64,000 nt of DNA from Verrucomicrobiia bacterium (GTDB taxonomy: Bacteria; Verrucomicrobiota; Verrucomicrobiia; Verrucomicrobiales; Akkermansiaceae). Below the pieces are notes generated by a model. It was not told the DNA's origin, searched no databases, and saw only the letters and a program-made list of their open reading frames with translations. Each line of letters opens with the position of its first letter. The first letter of the stretch is position 1. This document shows positions 25,289 to 34,812 of the stretch, in pieces. The translations under genes and the position numbers were made by a program. The DNA is taken from NCBI GenBank assembly GCA_030431475.1, contig JAUIJD010000003.1, positions 62,001-126,000 of the forward strand, read 5' to 3'.

Positions 25289-25762
25289 ATGTCCCGCCGC
25301 AAGCGAGTCTTCCACAAGCCCGACCGTCGTGATTCGCGTTACGACAGCTCCCTCGTCGGTCACCTCATTTCGAAGGTGATGCGCGATGGCAAGCGTTCCC
25401 TCGCGGAGCGCATCGTCTACGCCGCCATCGACAAGGCCAACGAAGGGGTCGACACCGTCGATCCGCTCGAGGTCGTCACCCGTGCCATCGAGAACGCCAA
25501 GCCGCGCGTCGAGGTCAAGAGCCGCCGCGTCGGTGGTGCGACCTACCAGGTGCCGCTCGAGGTCGCCTCCGACCGCTCCGAGTCGCTGGCTCTGCGCTGG
25601 ATCGTCGGCTTCGCCCGCGGCCGCAAGGGCACCCCGATGCACGTCGCCCTCGCCAACGAGATCAAGGACGCCGCCAACAACCAGGGCAGCTCCGTCCGCA
25701 AGCGCGACGACGTCCACAAGATGGCCCAGGCCAACCGCGCCTTCGCCCACTTCCGCTGGTAA
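25289..25762 (+). CDS. rpsG: Ribosomal protein S7
   Basis: 157 residues, [15 protein letters not shown], with the family stretches [16 protein letters not shown] and [12 protein letters not shown]7 nucleates assembly of the 30S head and contacts E-site tRNA. It follows rpsL by 32 bases with no Shine-Dalgarno before ATG. The C-terminus ([15 protein letters not shown]) is full length. In E. coli S7 represses its own operon; no such leader is visible here. Confidence 0.97.
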   Translation: MSRRKRVFHKPDRRDSRYDSSLVGHLISKVMRDGKRSLAERIVYAAIDKANEGVDTVDPLEVVTRAIENAKPRVEVKSRRVGGATYQVPLEVASDRSESLALRWIVGFARGRKGTPMHVALANEIKDAANNQGSSVRKRDDVHKMAQANRAFAHFRW

Positions 25763-25798
25763 TCCCTTTCCCTCCGATTCTCGAACCGTCCGCTTCCG

Positions 25799-27940
25799 AT
25801 GAGCGCCTCCGTCAATCATTCCGATCGCCCGTTTCCGCTTGAGCGGACTCGGAACATCGGGATTGCGGCGCACATCGATGCCGGCAAGACGACGCTCACC
25901 GAGCGGATCTTGTTCTACACGGGGATGATCCACAAGATCGGCGAGGTGCACGATGGTGCCGCCACGACCGACTGGATGGAGCAGGAGCGCGAGCGGGGGA
26001 TCACCATCACCTCCGCCGCCGTCACCGCCGAGTGGTGGCAGCGCGAGGAAAACGAGGTCTACAAGGCCTTCGAGGAGGAACGGCAGCGGATCAACATCAT
26101 CGACACCCCCGGTCACGTCGACTTCACCGCCGAGGTGGAGCGCTCGCTGCGGGTGCTCGACGGCGCGATCGTCGTCTTCTGCGCGGTCGCCGGTGTCCAG
26201 CCGCAGACCGAAACGGTCTGGCGTCAGGCTTCCAAATACAAGGTCCCGCGCATCATCTTCGTCAACAAGATGGACCGCGTCGGTGCCGAGTTCGACCGCG
26301 TGGTCGCCGAGGTGAAGGAGAAGCTGGGCGCGAATGCCGTCCGGGTTCTCATTCCGATCGGTTCCGAGGAGAATCTCCGGGGCCAGATCGATGTGGTGAA
26401 CCAGAAGGCCGTCATCTACGTCGACGACGAGACCTTCGGATCGACCTACGAGGTCAGGGAACTCGACGGCGAGCTCAAGGAGACCGCCGAGTTCGCCTAC
26501 CAGGAGCTGCTCGAAGCCGTTGCCGGCGTCGACGACGAGCTGGCCGAGAAGTTCCTGATGGAGGAGCCGATCGACAAGGCCGATCTCAAGGCCGCGATCC
26601 GGCGCGCCACCATCGCCAACAAGATCGTTCCCGTCACCGGCGGCTCGGCGTTCAAGAACAAGGGGGTCCAGTATCTCCTCGACGCCGTCATCGACTACCT
26701 TCCGAGCCCGCTCGACGTCCAGTCGGCGGTCGGGATGAACCCGGACGATACCGAGGAGGAGATTGTGGTCGCCACCGGTGACGACGGCAAGTTCTGCTCC
26801 CTCGCGTTCAAGCTCTGGGCCGACAAGTTCGTCGGGAAGCTGGTCTTTTTCCGCGTTTACTCCGGTGTCATTCGAAAGGGTGACACCGTTTTCAATCCCC
26901 GCACCCGCAAGAGCGAGCGCGTCGGCCGCCTGATCCGCATCCAGTCGGACCAGCACACCGACATCGACGCCTGCTACGCCGGGGACATCGCCGCCATGGT
27001 CGGCGTCAAGAACGTCCAGACCGGCGACACGCTCGCGGCGCCGGGCTACGAGGTCGTTCTCGAACCGCCGTCGTTCCCGGAGCCGGTCATCTCGATGGCC
27101 GTCGAGCCGAAGACGAAGGCCGACCAGGAGAAACTCGCCAACGCGCTCGTCCGCCTCGCCGAGGAGGATCCGACCTTCACGGTGAAGACCGACGAGGAGA
27201 CCGGCCAGACCATCATCTCCGGGATGGGGGAGCTGCACCTCGAGATCATCGTCGACCGCCTGCGTCGCGAGTTCAAGGTGGAGGCCAACACCGGCGCGCC
27301 GCAGATCGCCTACCGCGAAACCATCACGGGCGATGCCGATGGTGAAGGGAAGCTGGTCAAGCAGTCCGGCGGCCGGGGCCAGTATGGTCACGTGCGGCTC
27401 CGCATGCGCCCGAACGAGAAGGGCAAGGGACTGACCATCGACAACCAGATCGTGGGAGGCGAGATCCCCAAGGACTTCCACAATGCCTGCATGAAGGGCA
27501 TCCAGGACGCGATGACCAACGGCATCGTCGCCGGCTACCCGGTCGTCGATGTCCACGTCGACCTGCTCGGAGGGTCCTTCCACGAGGTCGACTCCAACGA
27601 GAACGCCTTCACCATGGCGGCCATTTTCGCCATGCGCGATGCCTTCAAGAAGGCCTCGCCCATCCTCCTCGAGCCCATCATGGGGGTCGAGATCTCGACC
27701 CCCGACGACTATCAGGGCGACGTGATGGGCGACCTTTCCCGCCGCCGCGGCCAGATCGGCGAGATGGAATCCAAGGGCAAGCTGGCGGTCATCCACGCCA
27801 ACGTGCCTCTCAAGGAGATGTTCGGCTACTCGACCGCCGTCCGAACCCTCTCGTCCGGCCGTGCCTCCTACTCGATGACCCCGTCGCACTTCGAGGAAGT
27901 GCCGGCGAACATCGTCGAACAGATCATCAACGAACGCTGA
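25799..27940 (+). CDS. fusA: Elongation factor G
   Basis: 713 residues, the translocation GTPase. G1 is [10 protein letters not shown]2 [11 protein letters not shown]3 DTPGHVDF and G4 NKMDR. Domain IV loop residues and the C-terminal domain V are present, ending in VEQIINER. Length is typical. Upstream is CT-rich leader without SD. Unlike E. coli, tuf does not follow; the next gene, 37 bases on, is rpsJ. Confidence 0.97.
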   Translation: MSASVNHSDRPFPLERTRNIGIAAHIDAGKTTLTERILFYTGMIHKIGEVHDGAATTDWMEQERERGITITSAAVTAEWWQREENEVYKAFEEERQRINIIDTPGHVDFTAEVERSLRVLDGAIVVFCAVAGVQPQTETVWRQASKYKVPRIIFVNKMDRVGAEFDRVVAEVKEKLGANAVRVLIPIGSEENLRGQIDVVNQKAVIYVDDETFGSTYEVRELDGELKETAEFAYQELLEAVAGVDDELAEKFLMEEPIDKADLKAAIRRATIANKIVPVTGGSAFKNKGVQYLLDAVIDYLPSPLDVQSAVGMNPDDTEEEIVVATGDDGKFCSLAFKLWADKFVGKLVFFRVYSGVIRKGDTVFNPRTRKSERVGRLIRIQSDQHTDIDACYAGDIAAMVGVKNVQTGDTLAAPGYEVVLEPPSFPEPVISMAVEPKTKADQEKLANALVRLAEEDPTFTVKTDEETGQTIISGMGELHLEIIVDRLRREFKVEANTGAPQIAYRETITGDADGEGKLVKQSGGRGQYGHVRLRMRPNEKGKGLTIDNQIVGGEIPKDFHNACMKGIQDAMTNGIVAGYPVVDVHVDLLGGSFHEVDSNENAFTMAAIFAMRDAFKKASPILLEPIMGVEISTPDDYQGDVMGDLSRRRGQIGEMESKGKLAVIHANVPLKEMFGYSTAVRTLSSGRASYSMTPSHFEEVPANIVEQIINER

Positions 27941-27977
27941 ACCCAGCTTTACCCAACCGACCACCCCTTCCGACGCC

Positions 27978-28286
27978 ATGGAAAACCAGAAGATCCGCAT
28001 CCGCCTCCGGGCTTTCGACCACCGTGCGATCGACCGCTCCGCCCTGGAGATCGTCGAAACCGCCAAGCGCACCGGCGCCAAGGTGGCCGGCCCGATCCCG
28101 CTTCCGACCCGTATCGAGAAGTTCAGCGTCAACCGCTCGGTGCACGTGAACAAGAAGTCGGCCGAACAGTTCGAGATCCGCACCCACAAGCGCGTGCTCG
28201 ACATCGTCGATCCGACCGCCCGCACGGTGGACGAGCTGAAGAAGCTCAACCTGCCCGCCGGTGTCGACATCGCGATCCGCATCTGA
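27978..28286 (+). CDS. rpsJ: Ribosomal protein S10
   Basis: 102 residues with [17 protein letters not shown] at the start and the loop that also binds NusB in antitermination. First gene of the S10 part of the cluster. It directly follows fusA, with tuf missing from the gap. No SD before the ATG (CCGACGCC precedes it). Confidence 0.97.
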   Translation: MENQKIRIRLRAFDHRAIDRSALEIVETAKRTGAKVAGPIPLPTRIEKFSVNRSVHVNKKSAEQFEIRTHKRVLDIVDPTARTVDELKKLNLPAGVDIAIRI

Positions 28287-28342
28287 CGGCTGCACGACGT
28301 TCCGAACCTCCCAATCCCTTAATTTCCAATCTCTCAAGCACC

Positions 28343-28987
28343 ATGTCCCTCGGACTTCTAGGCAAGAAACTCGGCATGACCCGTCTCTTTGATGAAGAGA
28401 CGCAGTCGATGATCCCCGTCACCGTCGTCGAAGTCGGCGGCAACACCATCGTTCAGCGCAAGACCGTCGACAGCGACGGCTACAACGCCGTCCAGGTGGG
28501 TTACGACGACAAGAAGGAGCAACGCACGACCAAGCCGGAGCTCGGCCACTTCAAGAAGCACGGCTCCGACGCCAAGTACGTCGTTCAGGAATTCCGCTTC
28601 GGCAATGACGAGGAAGTTCCGGAGGAGCATCCCGGTGCCGAGCTGTTCAGCGCCGGCCAGTGGGTCGATGTGATCGGCACCACCAAGGGCCGCGGCTTCC
28701 AGGGTGCCGTCCGCCGCTACGGTTTCGGCGGCCTCAAGCAGACCCACGGTTCCATGATGCACCGCCGGACCGGCGCCATCGGCGCGGGCTCCACCCCGGG
28801 CCGCGTCTGGAAGAACCAGCAGATGCCCGGTCACATGGGCACCGACAGCCGCACCGTGCAGAACCTCAAGGTCGTTGCCGTCCGTCCGGAAGACAACGTG
28901 ATCCTCATCTCGGGTGCCGTTCCCGGTCACAAGAACGGCTACCTGACGATCCGCCCCGCCAAGAAGAAGCCGGCTCCGACCGCCTGA
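28343..28987 (+). CDS. rplC: Ribosomal protein L3
   Basis: 214 residues, MSLGLLGKKLGMTRLF, with the conserved core GRGFQGAVRRYGFGGLKQTHG and the peptidyl-transferase-approaching loop GRVWKNQQMPGHMG. Early 50S assembly protein. Ends in a short Lys/Pro tail. The leader before ATG is C/T/A-rich without SD. Length is typical. Confidence 0.97.
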   Translation: MSLGLLGKKLGMTRLFDEETQSMIPVTVVEVGGNTIVQRKTVDSDGYNAVQVGYDDKKEQRTTKPELGHFKKHGSDAKYVVQEFRFGNDEEVPEEHPGAELFSAGQWVDVIGTTKGRGFQGAVRRYGFGGLKQTHGSMMHRRTGAIGAGSTPGRVWKNQQMPGHMGTDSRTVQNLKVVAVRPEDNVILISGAVPGHKNGYLTIRPAKKKPAPTA

Positions 28988-29019
28988 GCCGGCACCGAAC
29001 CTGAAAACGATTTCCGACC

Positions 29020-29628
29020 ATGTCCGCGAAAACATTCACCGCCGAGGATGCCAAGGCCGCCAACATCGTGCTGGCCGAGGAAGGCAAGGGCTCGCAGGCC
29101 GTCCATGATCTGGTGACCGCCTACCGCGCCAACCGCCGCACCGGCTCCGCCAACACCAAGACCCGCGGCGAGATCCGGGGCAACAACAAGAAGATGTACC
29201 GCCAGAAGGGCACCGGCAATGCCCGTCACGGCACCAGCAAGGCCCCGATCTTCGTCGGTGGCGGTGTGGCCCACGGGCCGCGCCCCCGCGACTACTCGAA
29301 GAAGGTGACCAAGAGCACCCGCCGTCTCGCGCTTCGCCGCGTGCTGGCCGACGTGATCGAAAGCGGTGCCCTCAAGGTGCTGCCCTCCTTCCAGATCAGC
29401 GAGCCGAGAACCAAGGCCTTCATCGCCGCGGTGACCTCGGAAACCGAGCCCAAGAAGGTCCTCATCGTCGCCAAGAGCTTCGACGAGAACACCTACCTGG
29501 CCGCCCGCAACGTCAAGTGGGCCGAGCTTCGGACCGCCGACAGCGTCAATATCGAGGAACTCCTCCACGCCAACACCGTGTTGCTGGTCGAGGACGCCCT
29601 TGAAACCCTTGCCACCCGCACGGCTTGA
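29020..29628 (+). CDS. rplD: Ribosomal protein L4
   Basis: 202 residues. The extended loop that lines the exit tunnel is present ([25 protein letters not shown], macrolide-site region, quoted here by its first residues only as [10 protein letters not shown]). The globular part follows with [15 protein letters not shown]. In E. coli L4 represses the S10 operon through its leader; no such leader is seen upstream of rpsJ here. ATG preceded by TTCCGACC, no SD. Confidence 0.96.
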   Translation: MSAKTFTAEDAKAANIVLAEEGKGSQAVHDLVTAYRANRRTGSANTKTRGEIRGNNKKMYRQKGTGNARHGTSKAPIFVGGGVAHGPRPRDYSKKVTKSTRRLALRRVLADVIESGALKVLPSFQISEPRTKAFIAAVTSETEPKKVLIVAKSFDENTYLAARNVKWAELRTADSVNIEELLHANTVLLVEDALETLATRTA

Positions 29629-29650
29629 ACCCCGAACCGAACCCGGAACC

Positions 29651-29935
29651 ATGAAGGATCTCTACCAAGTCATCAAGAACGTCCGCGTCTCGGAGAAGGC
29701 GACCATGCTCAACGAGCTCAACAACGAGGTCGTCCTCGAGGTCGACCGCCGTGCCAACAAGCTCGAGATCAAGCGCGCCGTCGAGGCCCTGCTTGGCAAG
29801 AAGGTCGAGGGTGTCCGCACTCTCAACCAGGCCGGCAAGACCAAGCGCAAGCGCCGTGCCGACCAAGGCCGCACCGCCCACTGGAAGAAGGCCATCGTCC
29901 GCCTCAAGGAGGGCGAGAACCTCGATCTCGTCTAA
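29651..29935 (+). CDS. rplW: Ribosomal protein L23
   Basis: 94 residues, MKDLYQVIKNVRVSEKA, with the family stretch VVLEVDRRANKLEIKRAVE and a basic loop KTKRKRRADQGR. L23 sits at the exit of the peptide tunnel and binds trigger factor and SRP. The ATG at 29651 is the standard start; an in-frame upstream extension would overlap rplD. No SD. Confidence 0.95.
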   Translation: MKDLYQVIKNVRVSEKATMLNELNNEVVLEVDRRANKLEIKRAVEALLGKKVEGVRTLNQAGKTKRKRRADQGRTAHWKKAIVRLKEGENLDLV

Positions 29936-29977
29936 GACCCGAACCCCTTTTCCTGAATCCCAACCCTTTCGCGAGCC

Positions 29978-30820
29978 ATGCCTCTCAAAGAGTTCAAACC
30001 GCTCACGCCGCCCCAGCGCTACAAGGCGCTGCCGACCTTCGAAGAAATCACGAAGAAGAAGCCGGAGAAGTCGCTGCTTTCGCCCCTCAAGAAGAGTGGC
30101 GGACGCAACAACACCGGCCGCATCACGACCCGTCACATCGGTGGCGGTCACAAGCGTCACTACCGCCTCGTTGATTTCAAGCGCCGCAAACACGACGTGC
30201 CGGCGGAGGTCATCGGCATCGAGTACGATCCCAACCGCACCTGCCGCATCGCGCTGATCCAGTACGAGGACGGCCAGAAGAGCTACATCCTCGCCCCGGT
30301 CGGCCTCAAGGTCGGCGCCAAGGTGGTGGCGGGTGAGTCGGCCGCCCCGAAGCCGGGCAACGCGCTGCCGCTCAGCAAGGTGCCGCTCGGCACCGCCGTT
30401 CACAACATCGAGCTCATCCCGGGCAACGGCGGCAAGGTCGCCCGCGCCGCCGGTCAGCAGGCCATCCTCTCCAACCGTGACGGCGAGTGGGCCCTGGTCA
30501 AGATGCCTTCCGGTGAGATCCGCCGCTTCAACGCCCGGTGCTTCTGCACCATCGGCCAGGTCGGCAACCGCGACCACATGAACGAGATCTCGGGCAAGGC
30601 CGGCCGCACGCGCTGGCAGGGCAAGCGCCCGACCGTGCGCGGCATGTGCATGAACCCCGTCGACCACCCGAACGGTGGTGGTGAGGGCAAGTCGAAGTCC
30701 GGTGGTGGCCGACAGCACCTCTTGTCCCCGTGGGGTCACGCCAAGGGCGAGAAGACCCGCAAGCACAAGAAGCCGACCAACACCTTCATCGTCGAGCGCC
30801 GCAAGAACAAGAAGCGCTAA
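29978..30820 (+). CDS. rplB: Ribosomal protein L2
   Basis: 280 residues. RNA-binding stretch [18 protein letters not shown] near the N-terminus and the C-terminal [10 protein letters not shown]-type region (here [17 protein letters not shown]) with the conserved His needed for subunit association. Full length. The leader ends in CGCGAGCC before ATG, no SD. Confidence 0.97.
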   Translation: MPLKEFKPLTPPQRYKALPTFEEITKKKPEKSLLSPLKKSGGRNNTGRITTRHIGGGHKRHYRLVDFKRRKHDVPAEVIGIEYDPNRTCRIALIQYEDGQKSYILAPVGLKVGAKVVAGESAAPKPGNALPLSKVPLGTAVHNIELIPGNGGKVARAAGQQAILSNRDGEWALVKMPSGEIRRFNARCFCTIGQVGNRDHMNEISGKAGRTRWQGKRPTVRGMCMNPVDHPNGGGEGKSKSGGGRQHLLSPWGHAKGEKTRKHKKPTNTFIVERRKNKKR

Positions 30821-30841
30821 CCTCCAACGATTCCCAGCATC

Positions 30842-31111
30842 ATGTCACGTTCCCTGAAAAAAGGTCCGTTCGTCGATCAGAAGCTCCTCGTCAAGATCGA
30901 CAAGGCGATCGAGACGAACGACAAGAAACCGATCAAGACCTGGAGCCGCAAGTCGATGATCACGCCCGACTTCGTCGGCCTCAACTTCGCGGTCCACAAC
31001 GGCAAGACCTTCGTTCCGGTGTATGTCACCGAGAACATGGTCGGCCACAAACTCGGGGAATTCGCCCCGACCCGCATCTTCCGCGCCCACGGCGGCATCG
31101 GTAAGAAGTAA
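30842..31111 (+). CDS. rpsS: Ribosomal protein S19
   Basis: 89 residues, [16 protein letters not shown], with the conserved [14 protein letters not shown] and the C-terminal [13 protein letters not shown]. Binds S13 in the 30S head. Start ATG after CAGCATC with no SD. The expected next gene is rplV, but an exported-protein gene intervenes. Confidence 0.97.
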   Translation: MSRSLKKGPFVDQKLLVKIDKAIETNDKKPIKTWSRKSMITPDFVGLNFAVHNGKTFVPVYVTENMVGHKLGEFAPTRIFRAHGGIGKK

Positions 31112-31131
31112 CCGTCCGAACGCTCCGCCTC

Positions 31132-31854
31132 ATGTCCCTCGCCCGTGTCATCCACCGACCGACCGCCGCCCTCCTCGGGCTGTGGATCGCCGTCGGGGTG
31201 TGCCCGGGCCAGACGACCCCGGCGGAGATGTCCGAACTCCAGCGCGAGGTGGCCGACCTGCGCGTCCGCAACCGGGTGCTGGAGCAGGGGATCGCCGAAG
31301 CCAATCGTGCCGAAAAGCAGGCGTCCGAGCAACTCGCCCAGGTCCGCGAGCGGCTTGAGGCGCTCGGCCGCGACCTGCTGGATGGCGGCGACGAGCGCCT
31401 GATCCAGGCCACCGCGGACATCCAGATCCTCAACGAGCGGATCGAATTGCTCGAAGGCAGCGCGATGCGGCTTTCGGGCATGGTGTCCGAGTTCCTGCGG
31501 ACCTCGGTCGCCTCCGACCCCGATTCGCGGCTTCGTGTCGAATCCGCCATGCGAGAGCTTGACTCGGTCCTCGGACTGAGGCAGAAGCCCGCCCCCACCG
31601 CTCAGACCTCGGTTTCGCCCCGCCGGGCCAAGGTCCTGAGCATCGATTCCGAGAGCGGTCTGCTGGTCCTCAACATTGGCGAGCAGCAGGACGTGCGGAT
31701 CGGATCGACCTACCGCCTCTACCGGGGCGACCAACCCTACGGCACCGCCATCATCGCCGACGTCCGTCGGCGAATCAGCGGTGCCTTCGTCGAGTCCAGG
31801 GAGTCCGATGCTCCCGTGCGCCTCGGCGATCTCGCCCTTCTCGAAACCGAATAA
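31132..31854 (+). CDS. Exported coiled-coil protein inserted between rpsS and rplV
   Basis: 240 residues, not a ribosomal protein. A signal peptide (hydrophobic core ALLGLWIAVGVC, about 13-24, cleavage near PGQ) is followed by a long heptad-patterned coiled coil (about 32-110, with ELQREVADLRVRNRVLEQ). A Pro/Ala linker leads to a C-terminal beta domain (about 162-240, VLSIDSESGLLVLNIGEQQ then VRIGSTYRLYRGDQP). That domain resembles small beta-barrels in flagellar FlgT-like or envelope proteins, but I assign no function. It is in the same orientation, 20 bases after rpsS and 36 before rplV, without SD like its neighbours, so it is co-transcribed with the ribosomal genes. Base composition does not differ visibly. 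Confidence 0.85.
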   Translation: MSLARVIHRPTAALLGLWIAVGVCPGQTTPAEMSELQREVADLRVRNRVLEQGIAEANRAEKQASEQLAQVRERLEALGRDLLDGGDERLIQATADIQILNERIELLEGSAMRLSGMVSEFLRTSVASDPDSRLRVESAMRELDSVLGLRQKPAPTAQTSVSPRRAKVLSIDSESGLLVLNIGEQQDVRIGSTYRLYRGDQPYGTAIIADVRRRISGAFVESRESDAPVRLGDLALLETE

Positions 31855-31890
31855 ATCTCCGTTTTCTCCAACCCCTCATCCCACCGTCCG

Positions 31891-32280
31891 ATGGAAGTCA
31901 AGAGCACCACCAAGTTCGTCCGCCTGTCGCCGAAGAAGGCGCGCGACGTCGCCCGCGAGATCCAGGGTCTGCCGGTTTCCGCCGCGCTGGATATTCTCGC
32001 CTTCACGCCCAAGAAGGCCGCCTACCTGATCAACAAGACCCTCAAGACGGCGATTGCCGACGCGGAGAACAACTTCGCGCTCGATGCGGACAGCCTCTAC
32101 GTGAAGGAAGCCGTGATCGGTGCCGGTCCGACCATCCGTCGCTACAAGCCTCGCGCCCGCGGTTCCGCCGGCCCGATCCTCAAGCGCACCAGCCACATTT
32201 TCGTCACCCTCGCGGAAGCGCCCGACGAGGAGGATGCCAAGCCGAAGAAGCGCCACCTTTCCAAGAAGGCCGAAGCCTGA
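31891..32280 (+). CDS. rplV: Ribosomal protein L22
   Basis: 129 residues starting MEVKSTTKFVRLSPKKARDV. The long beta-hairpin that reaches into the exit tunnel is seen in GPTIRRYKPRARGSAGPI. It has an acidic then basic C-terminal tail (DEEDAKPKKRHLSKKAEA) not found in E. coli L22. No SD; leader CATCCCACCGTCCG. Confidence 0.96.
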   Translation: MEVKSTTKFVRLSPKKARDVAREIQGLPVSAALDILAFTPKKAAYLINKTLKTAIADAENNFALDADSLYVKEAVIGAGPTIRRYKPRARGSAGPILKRTSHIFVTLAEAPDEEDAKPKKRHLSKKAEA

Positions 32281-32305
32281 TCTCCCACTCCAAACGCATT
32301 TCATC

Positions 32306-33022
32306 ATGGGCCAGAAAGTCAACCCCATCGGATTCCGTCTCGCCGTCAACAAGGACTGGCGCTCGAAGTGGTATGCCTCCGGCAAGGACTACGCCGACAA
32401 CCTCCACGAAGACCTCCGGATCCGGAAGTACCTGAGCGGACGTCTCCAGTTCGCCGCTCTCTCGAAGGTGATCATCGAGCGCGCCTGGGGCAGCGTTCGC
32501 GTCACGCTCCACACCTCCCGCCCCGGCCTCATCATCGGCCGCAAGGGCTCGGAGATCGAGCGCATGACCAAGGATCTCGCCAAGATCTGCGACAACGCCA
32601 ACGTCAAGATCGACATCGTCGAGATCCGCAAGCCGGAGCTCGACGCCCAACTCGTCGCCGAGCAGGTGGCGGTCCAGCTCGAGCGCCGGATCTCCTTCCG
32701 CCGCGCCATGAAGCGGGCCGTCCAGACCACCATGGACTTCGGGGCCGACGGCATCCGGATCCGTTGCGGCGGCCGCCTCGGCGGTGCCGACATCGCCCGT
32801 GCCGAATGGTATCGCGAGGGCAAGGTGCCGCTTCAGACGCTCCGTGTGCCGCTCGACTACGGCTTCGCCGAGGCCCGCACCGTTTACGGCGTGATCGGCG
32901 TGAAGTGCTGGGTCAACAAGAAGGAGGACGCCGACAAGGGTCCGTCGCCGCAGGGCGCCGAGCGCCGTCCGCGCCGTCCGCGCAACAACAACCAGCCCGC
33001 TCCGGCCGCTCCCTCGGCCTGA
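32306..33022 (+). CDS. rpsC: Ribosomal protein S3
   Basis: 238 residues, MGQKVNPIGFRLAVNKDW. The KH domain is marked by GLIIGRKGSEIERM, and the C-terminal half by RGRLGGADIARAEWY-type sequence (here CGGRLGGADIARAEWYREG). It lines the mRNA entry channel. A Pro/Arg/Asn tail of about 35 residues (PRRPRNNNQPAPAAPSA) is extra compared with E. coli. ATG after TTTCATC, no SD. Confidence 0.97.
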   Translation: MGQKVNPIGFRLAVNKDWRSKWYASGKDYADNLHEDLRIRKYLSGRLQFAALSKVIIERAWGSVRVTLHTSRPGLIIGRKGSEIERMTKDLAKICDNANVKIDIVEIRKPELDAQLVAEQVAVQLERRISFRRAMKRAVQTTMDFGADGIRIRCGGRLGGADIARAEWYREGKVPLQTLRVPLDYGFAEARTVYGVIGVKCWVNKKEDADKGPSPQGAERRPRRPRNNNQPAPAAPSA

Positions 33023-33073
33023 ACCGCGAATTCTCCCGCAACCCGCCATTTTTAACCCCAGCAGGACCAAGCC

Positions 33074-33493
33074 ATGCCTTTGATGCCCAAACGCACGAAG
33101 TTCCGGAAGTCGCACCGCGGCTCCCGCGCCGGTAACGCCCAGCGCGGCACCACCGTCGCTTTCGGTGACTTCGGACTCCAATGCCTCGGCCGCGGATGGA
33201 TGACCAACCGCCAGATCGAAGCCTGCCGTATCGCGATCAACCGCTACCTCAAGCGTAAAGGGAAAGTCTGGATCCGGATCTTCCCCCACAAGTCGATCAC
33301 CCGCCGTCCCCCGGAAACCCGGATGGGTAAGGGTAAGGGTGCCGTCGACGCCTGGGTGGCCGTCGTGCGCCCCGGCAACATGCTCTTCGAAGTCTCCGGC
33401 GTGCCGGAATCCCAGGCCCGCGAAGCCATGCGCCTCGCCTCCTACAAGCTCGGCGTGCCGACCCGCTTCGTCGTCCGCAACCAGCATTCCTGA
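33074..33493 (+). CDS. rplP: Ribosomal protein L16
   Basis: 139 residues, [16 protein letters not shown]. The second Met (residue 4) is the position where many L16 start, so translation may begin there too. Conserved [22 protein letters not shown]. It helps form the A-site of the 50S subunit. AGGA lies seven bases before the ATG, one of three SD-like sites in this operon. Confidence 0.96.
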   Translation: MPLMPKRTKFRKSHRGSRAGNAQRGTTVAFGDFGLQCLGRGWMTNRQIEACRIAINRYLKRKGKVWIRIFPHKSITRRPPETRMGKGKGAVDAWVAVVRPGNMLFEVSGVPESQAREAMRLASYKLGVPTRFVVRNQHS

Positions 33494-33516
33494 AACCTTC
33501 CAACCGACCTCCGATC

Positions 33517-33720
33517 ATGGCTTCGACCAAGACCAACGAATTTGCCGAACTCACGGCCAAGGAACTTGAGGCCCGCATCCGCGACCTCAAGGAAGAGGCA
33601 TTCAACCTCCGCCTCCAGCAGGCGACCGGCCAGCTCGAGAATTCGGCCCGCATCCGCCAGGTCCGCCGCGACACCGCTCGCGCCATGACCTACCTCAACG
33701 CCCGCCGCCGCGAGGACTGA
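33517..33720 (+). CDS. rpmC: Ribosomal protein L29
   Basis: 67 residues of two helices, with [19 protein letters not shown] and the family end [18 protein letters not shown]. It lies at the tunnel exit next to L23. Typical length. Leader CCTCCGATC before ATG, no SD. Confidence 0.94.
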   Translation: MASTKTNEFAELTAKELEARIRDLKEEAFNLRLQQATGQLENSARIRQVRRDTARAMTYLNARRRED

Positions 33721-33754
33721 ACCCCCGTTTCATCACGATTCCCATTCTCCAGCC

Positions 33755-34024
33755 ATGAGCGAGACCCAGCAGGACTCCCGTCCGAACCTCCGCAAGACCC
33801 GCGTCGGCGTGGTCGTGTCCGACAAGATGAACAAGACCATCGTCGTCGAACACATCGCCCGCGTGCCTCACCCGGACTTCAAGAAGATCGTCAAGAAGTC
33901 GAAGAAGTACTACGTCCACGACGAGAAGGGCGAGGCGACGATCGGCGACAAGGTGCGGATCGTCGAAACCAAGCCGATCTCCAAGTCCAAGTGCTGGGCG
34001 CTCGAGGAGATCATCAGCCACTAA
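33755..34024 (+). CDS. rpsQ: Ribosomal protein S17
   Basis: 89 residues. OB-fold with NLRKTRVGVVVSDKMNKTIV and KKYYVHDEKGEATIGDKVRI. Binds helices of 16S rRNA early in assembly. Ends at 34024; an unusual 113-base spacer with octamer repeats follows before rplN. ATG after TCCAGCC, no SD. Confidence 0.96.
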   Translation: MSETQQDSRPNLRKTRVGVVVSDKMNKTIVVEHIARVPHPDFKKIVKKSKKYYVHDEKGEATIGDKVRIVETKPISKSKCWALEEIISH

Positions 34025-34041
34025 CGAATCCAAGCCGAGAC

Positions 34042-34121
34042 GCTGAAACACTGGAACGCTGAGGTCCATCAGCACCGCAGTCACTCCACCTTTCAGCTTT
34101 TCAGCAGTTCAGAATTTCAGC
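34042..34121. repeat. Octamer repeat element with inverted copies, between rpsQ and rplN
   Basis: Three tandem octamers (GCTGAAAC, ACTGGAAC, GCTGAGGT; 34042-34065) face four octamers in the opposite orientation (CTTTCAGC, TTTTCAGC, AGTTCAGA, ATTTCAGC; 34090-34121) across a 24-base spacer. The transcript could fold into a long imperfect hairpin. It has the same build as the decamer element at 55458-55594. Confidence 0.7.
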
Positions 34122-34137
34122 CTTTACCACCACCGTC

Positions 34138-34503
34138 ATGCTCCAGATGGAATCCCTTGTTTCGGTCGCCGACAACACCGGCGCCCGTACCGCCAAGATG
34201 ATCGGCGTTCTCGGCAAGCGCTCGCGCAGCGCCGATGTCGGCGACATCATCACCGCCCACGTTCGCGACGCGATCCCGACCGCTTCGATCAAGAAGGGCA
34301 CGGTGGTCAAGGCCGTGGTCGTCCGCACCGCTGCTCCGATCCGCCGCTCCGACGGTTCGATCCTGCGCTTCGACAACAACGCCATCGTCGTCATCGACAA
34401 GGACAACAATCCCCGCGGCACCCGGATCTTCGGTCCGGTCGCCCGTGAGCTTCGCGAGAAGCAGTTCATGAAGATCGTCTCCCTCGCTCCCGAGGTCCTC
34501 TAA
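34138..34503 (+). CDS. rplN: Ribosomal protein L14
   Basis: 121 residues, [17 protein letters not shown], with [18 protein letters not shown] and [16 protein letters not shown]. It binds L19 and forms an intersubunit bridge. Typical L14 starts MIQxxS, which this matches. No SD (CACCACCGTC precedes the ATG). It stands alone after the repeat-bearing spacer. Confidence 0.97.
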   Translation: MLQMESLVSVADNTGARTAKMIGVLGKRSRSADVGDIITAHVRDAIPTASIKKGTVVKAVVVRTAAPIRRSDGSILRFDNNAIVVIDKDNNPRGTRIFGPVARELREKQFMKIVSLAPEVL

Positions 34504-34527
34504 ACCAAATTTTTCCAACCGTTTCCC

Positions 34528-34752
34528 ATGAAGACGCACGTCAAGAAAGGCGACGAAGTCGAAGTGATCGCCGGCAACCACAAGGGCAAGCGCGGCACCG
34601 TGCTGCTGGTCAATGCCTCCAAGGGGCAGGTGGTCGTCGAAGGCGCCCGCAAGATCAAGAAGGCCGTCCGCCGCTCCGAGACCCAACCCGACGGTGGCAT
34701 CATCGAGGAAGACGGTCCGATCCACATCTCCAACGTCAAGAAACTGGGCTGA
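34528..34752 (+). CDS. rplX: Ribosomal protein L24, short form
   Basis: 74 residues, shorter than the 104 of E. coli. The KOW motif is clear ([21 protein letters not shown]). It keeps [15 protein letters not shown] and [16 protein letters not shown] but lacks the C-terminal extension and zinc-like region of longer L24. One of the two initiators of 50S assembly. No SD; leader CCGTTTCCC. Confidence 0.94.
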   Translation: MKTHVKKGDEVEVIAGNHKGKRGTVLLVNASKGQVVVEGARKIKKAVRRSETQPDGGIIEEDGPIHISNVKKLG

Positions 34753-34812
34753 CTTCCCCGGAAGTCCGCCCGCGCTTAAGCGCAACCTACCAAGCGCTGA
34801 CCCGCTGAAACC

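Noticed and set aside
25253-28282. A 1009-codon open frame on the minus strand opposite rpsG-fusA-rpsJ
   Set aside because: It is antisense to well-identified genes and arises from the codon bias of high-G+C genes; composition is low-complexity Asp/Gly/Val/Leu with no motif.
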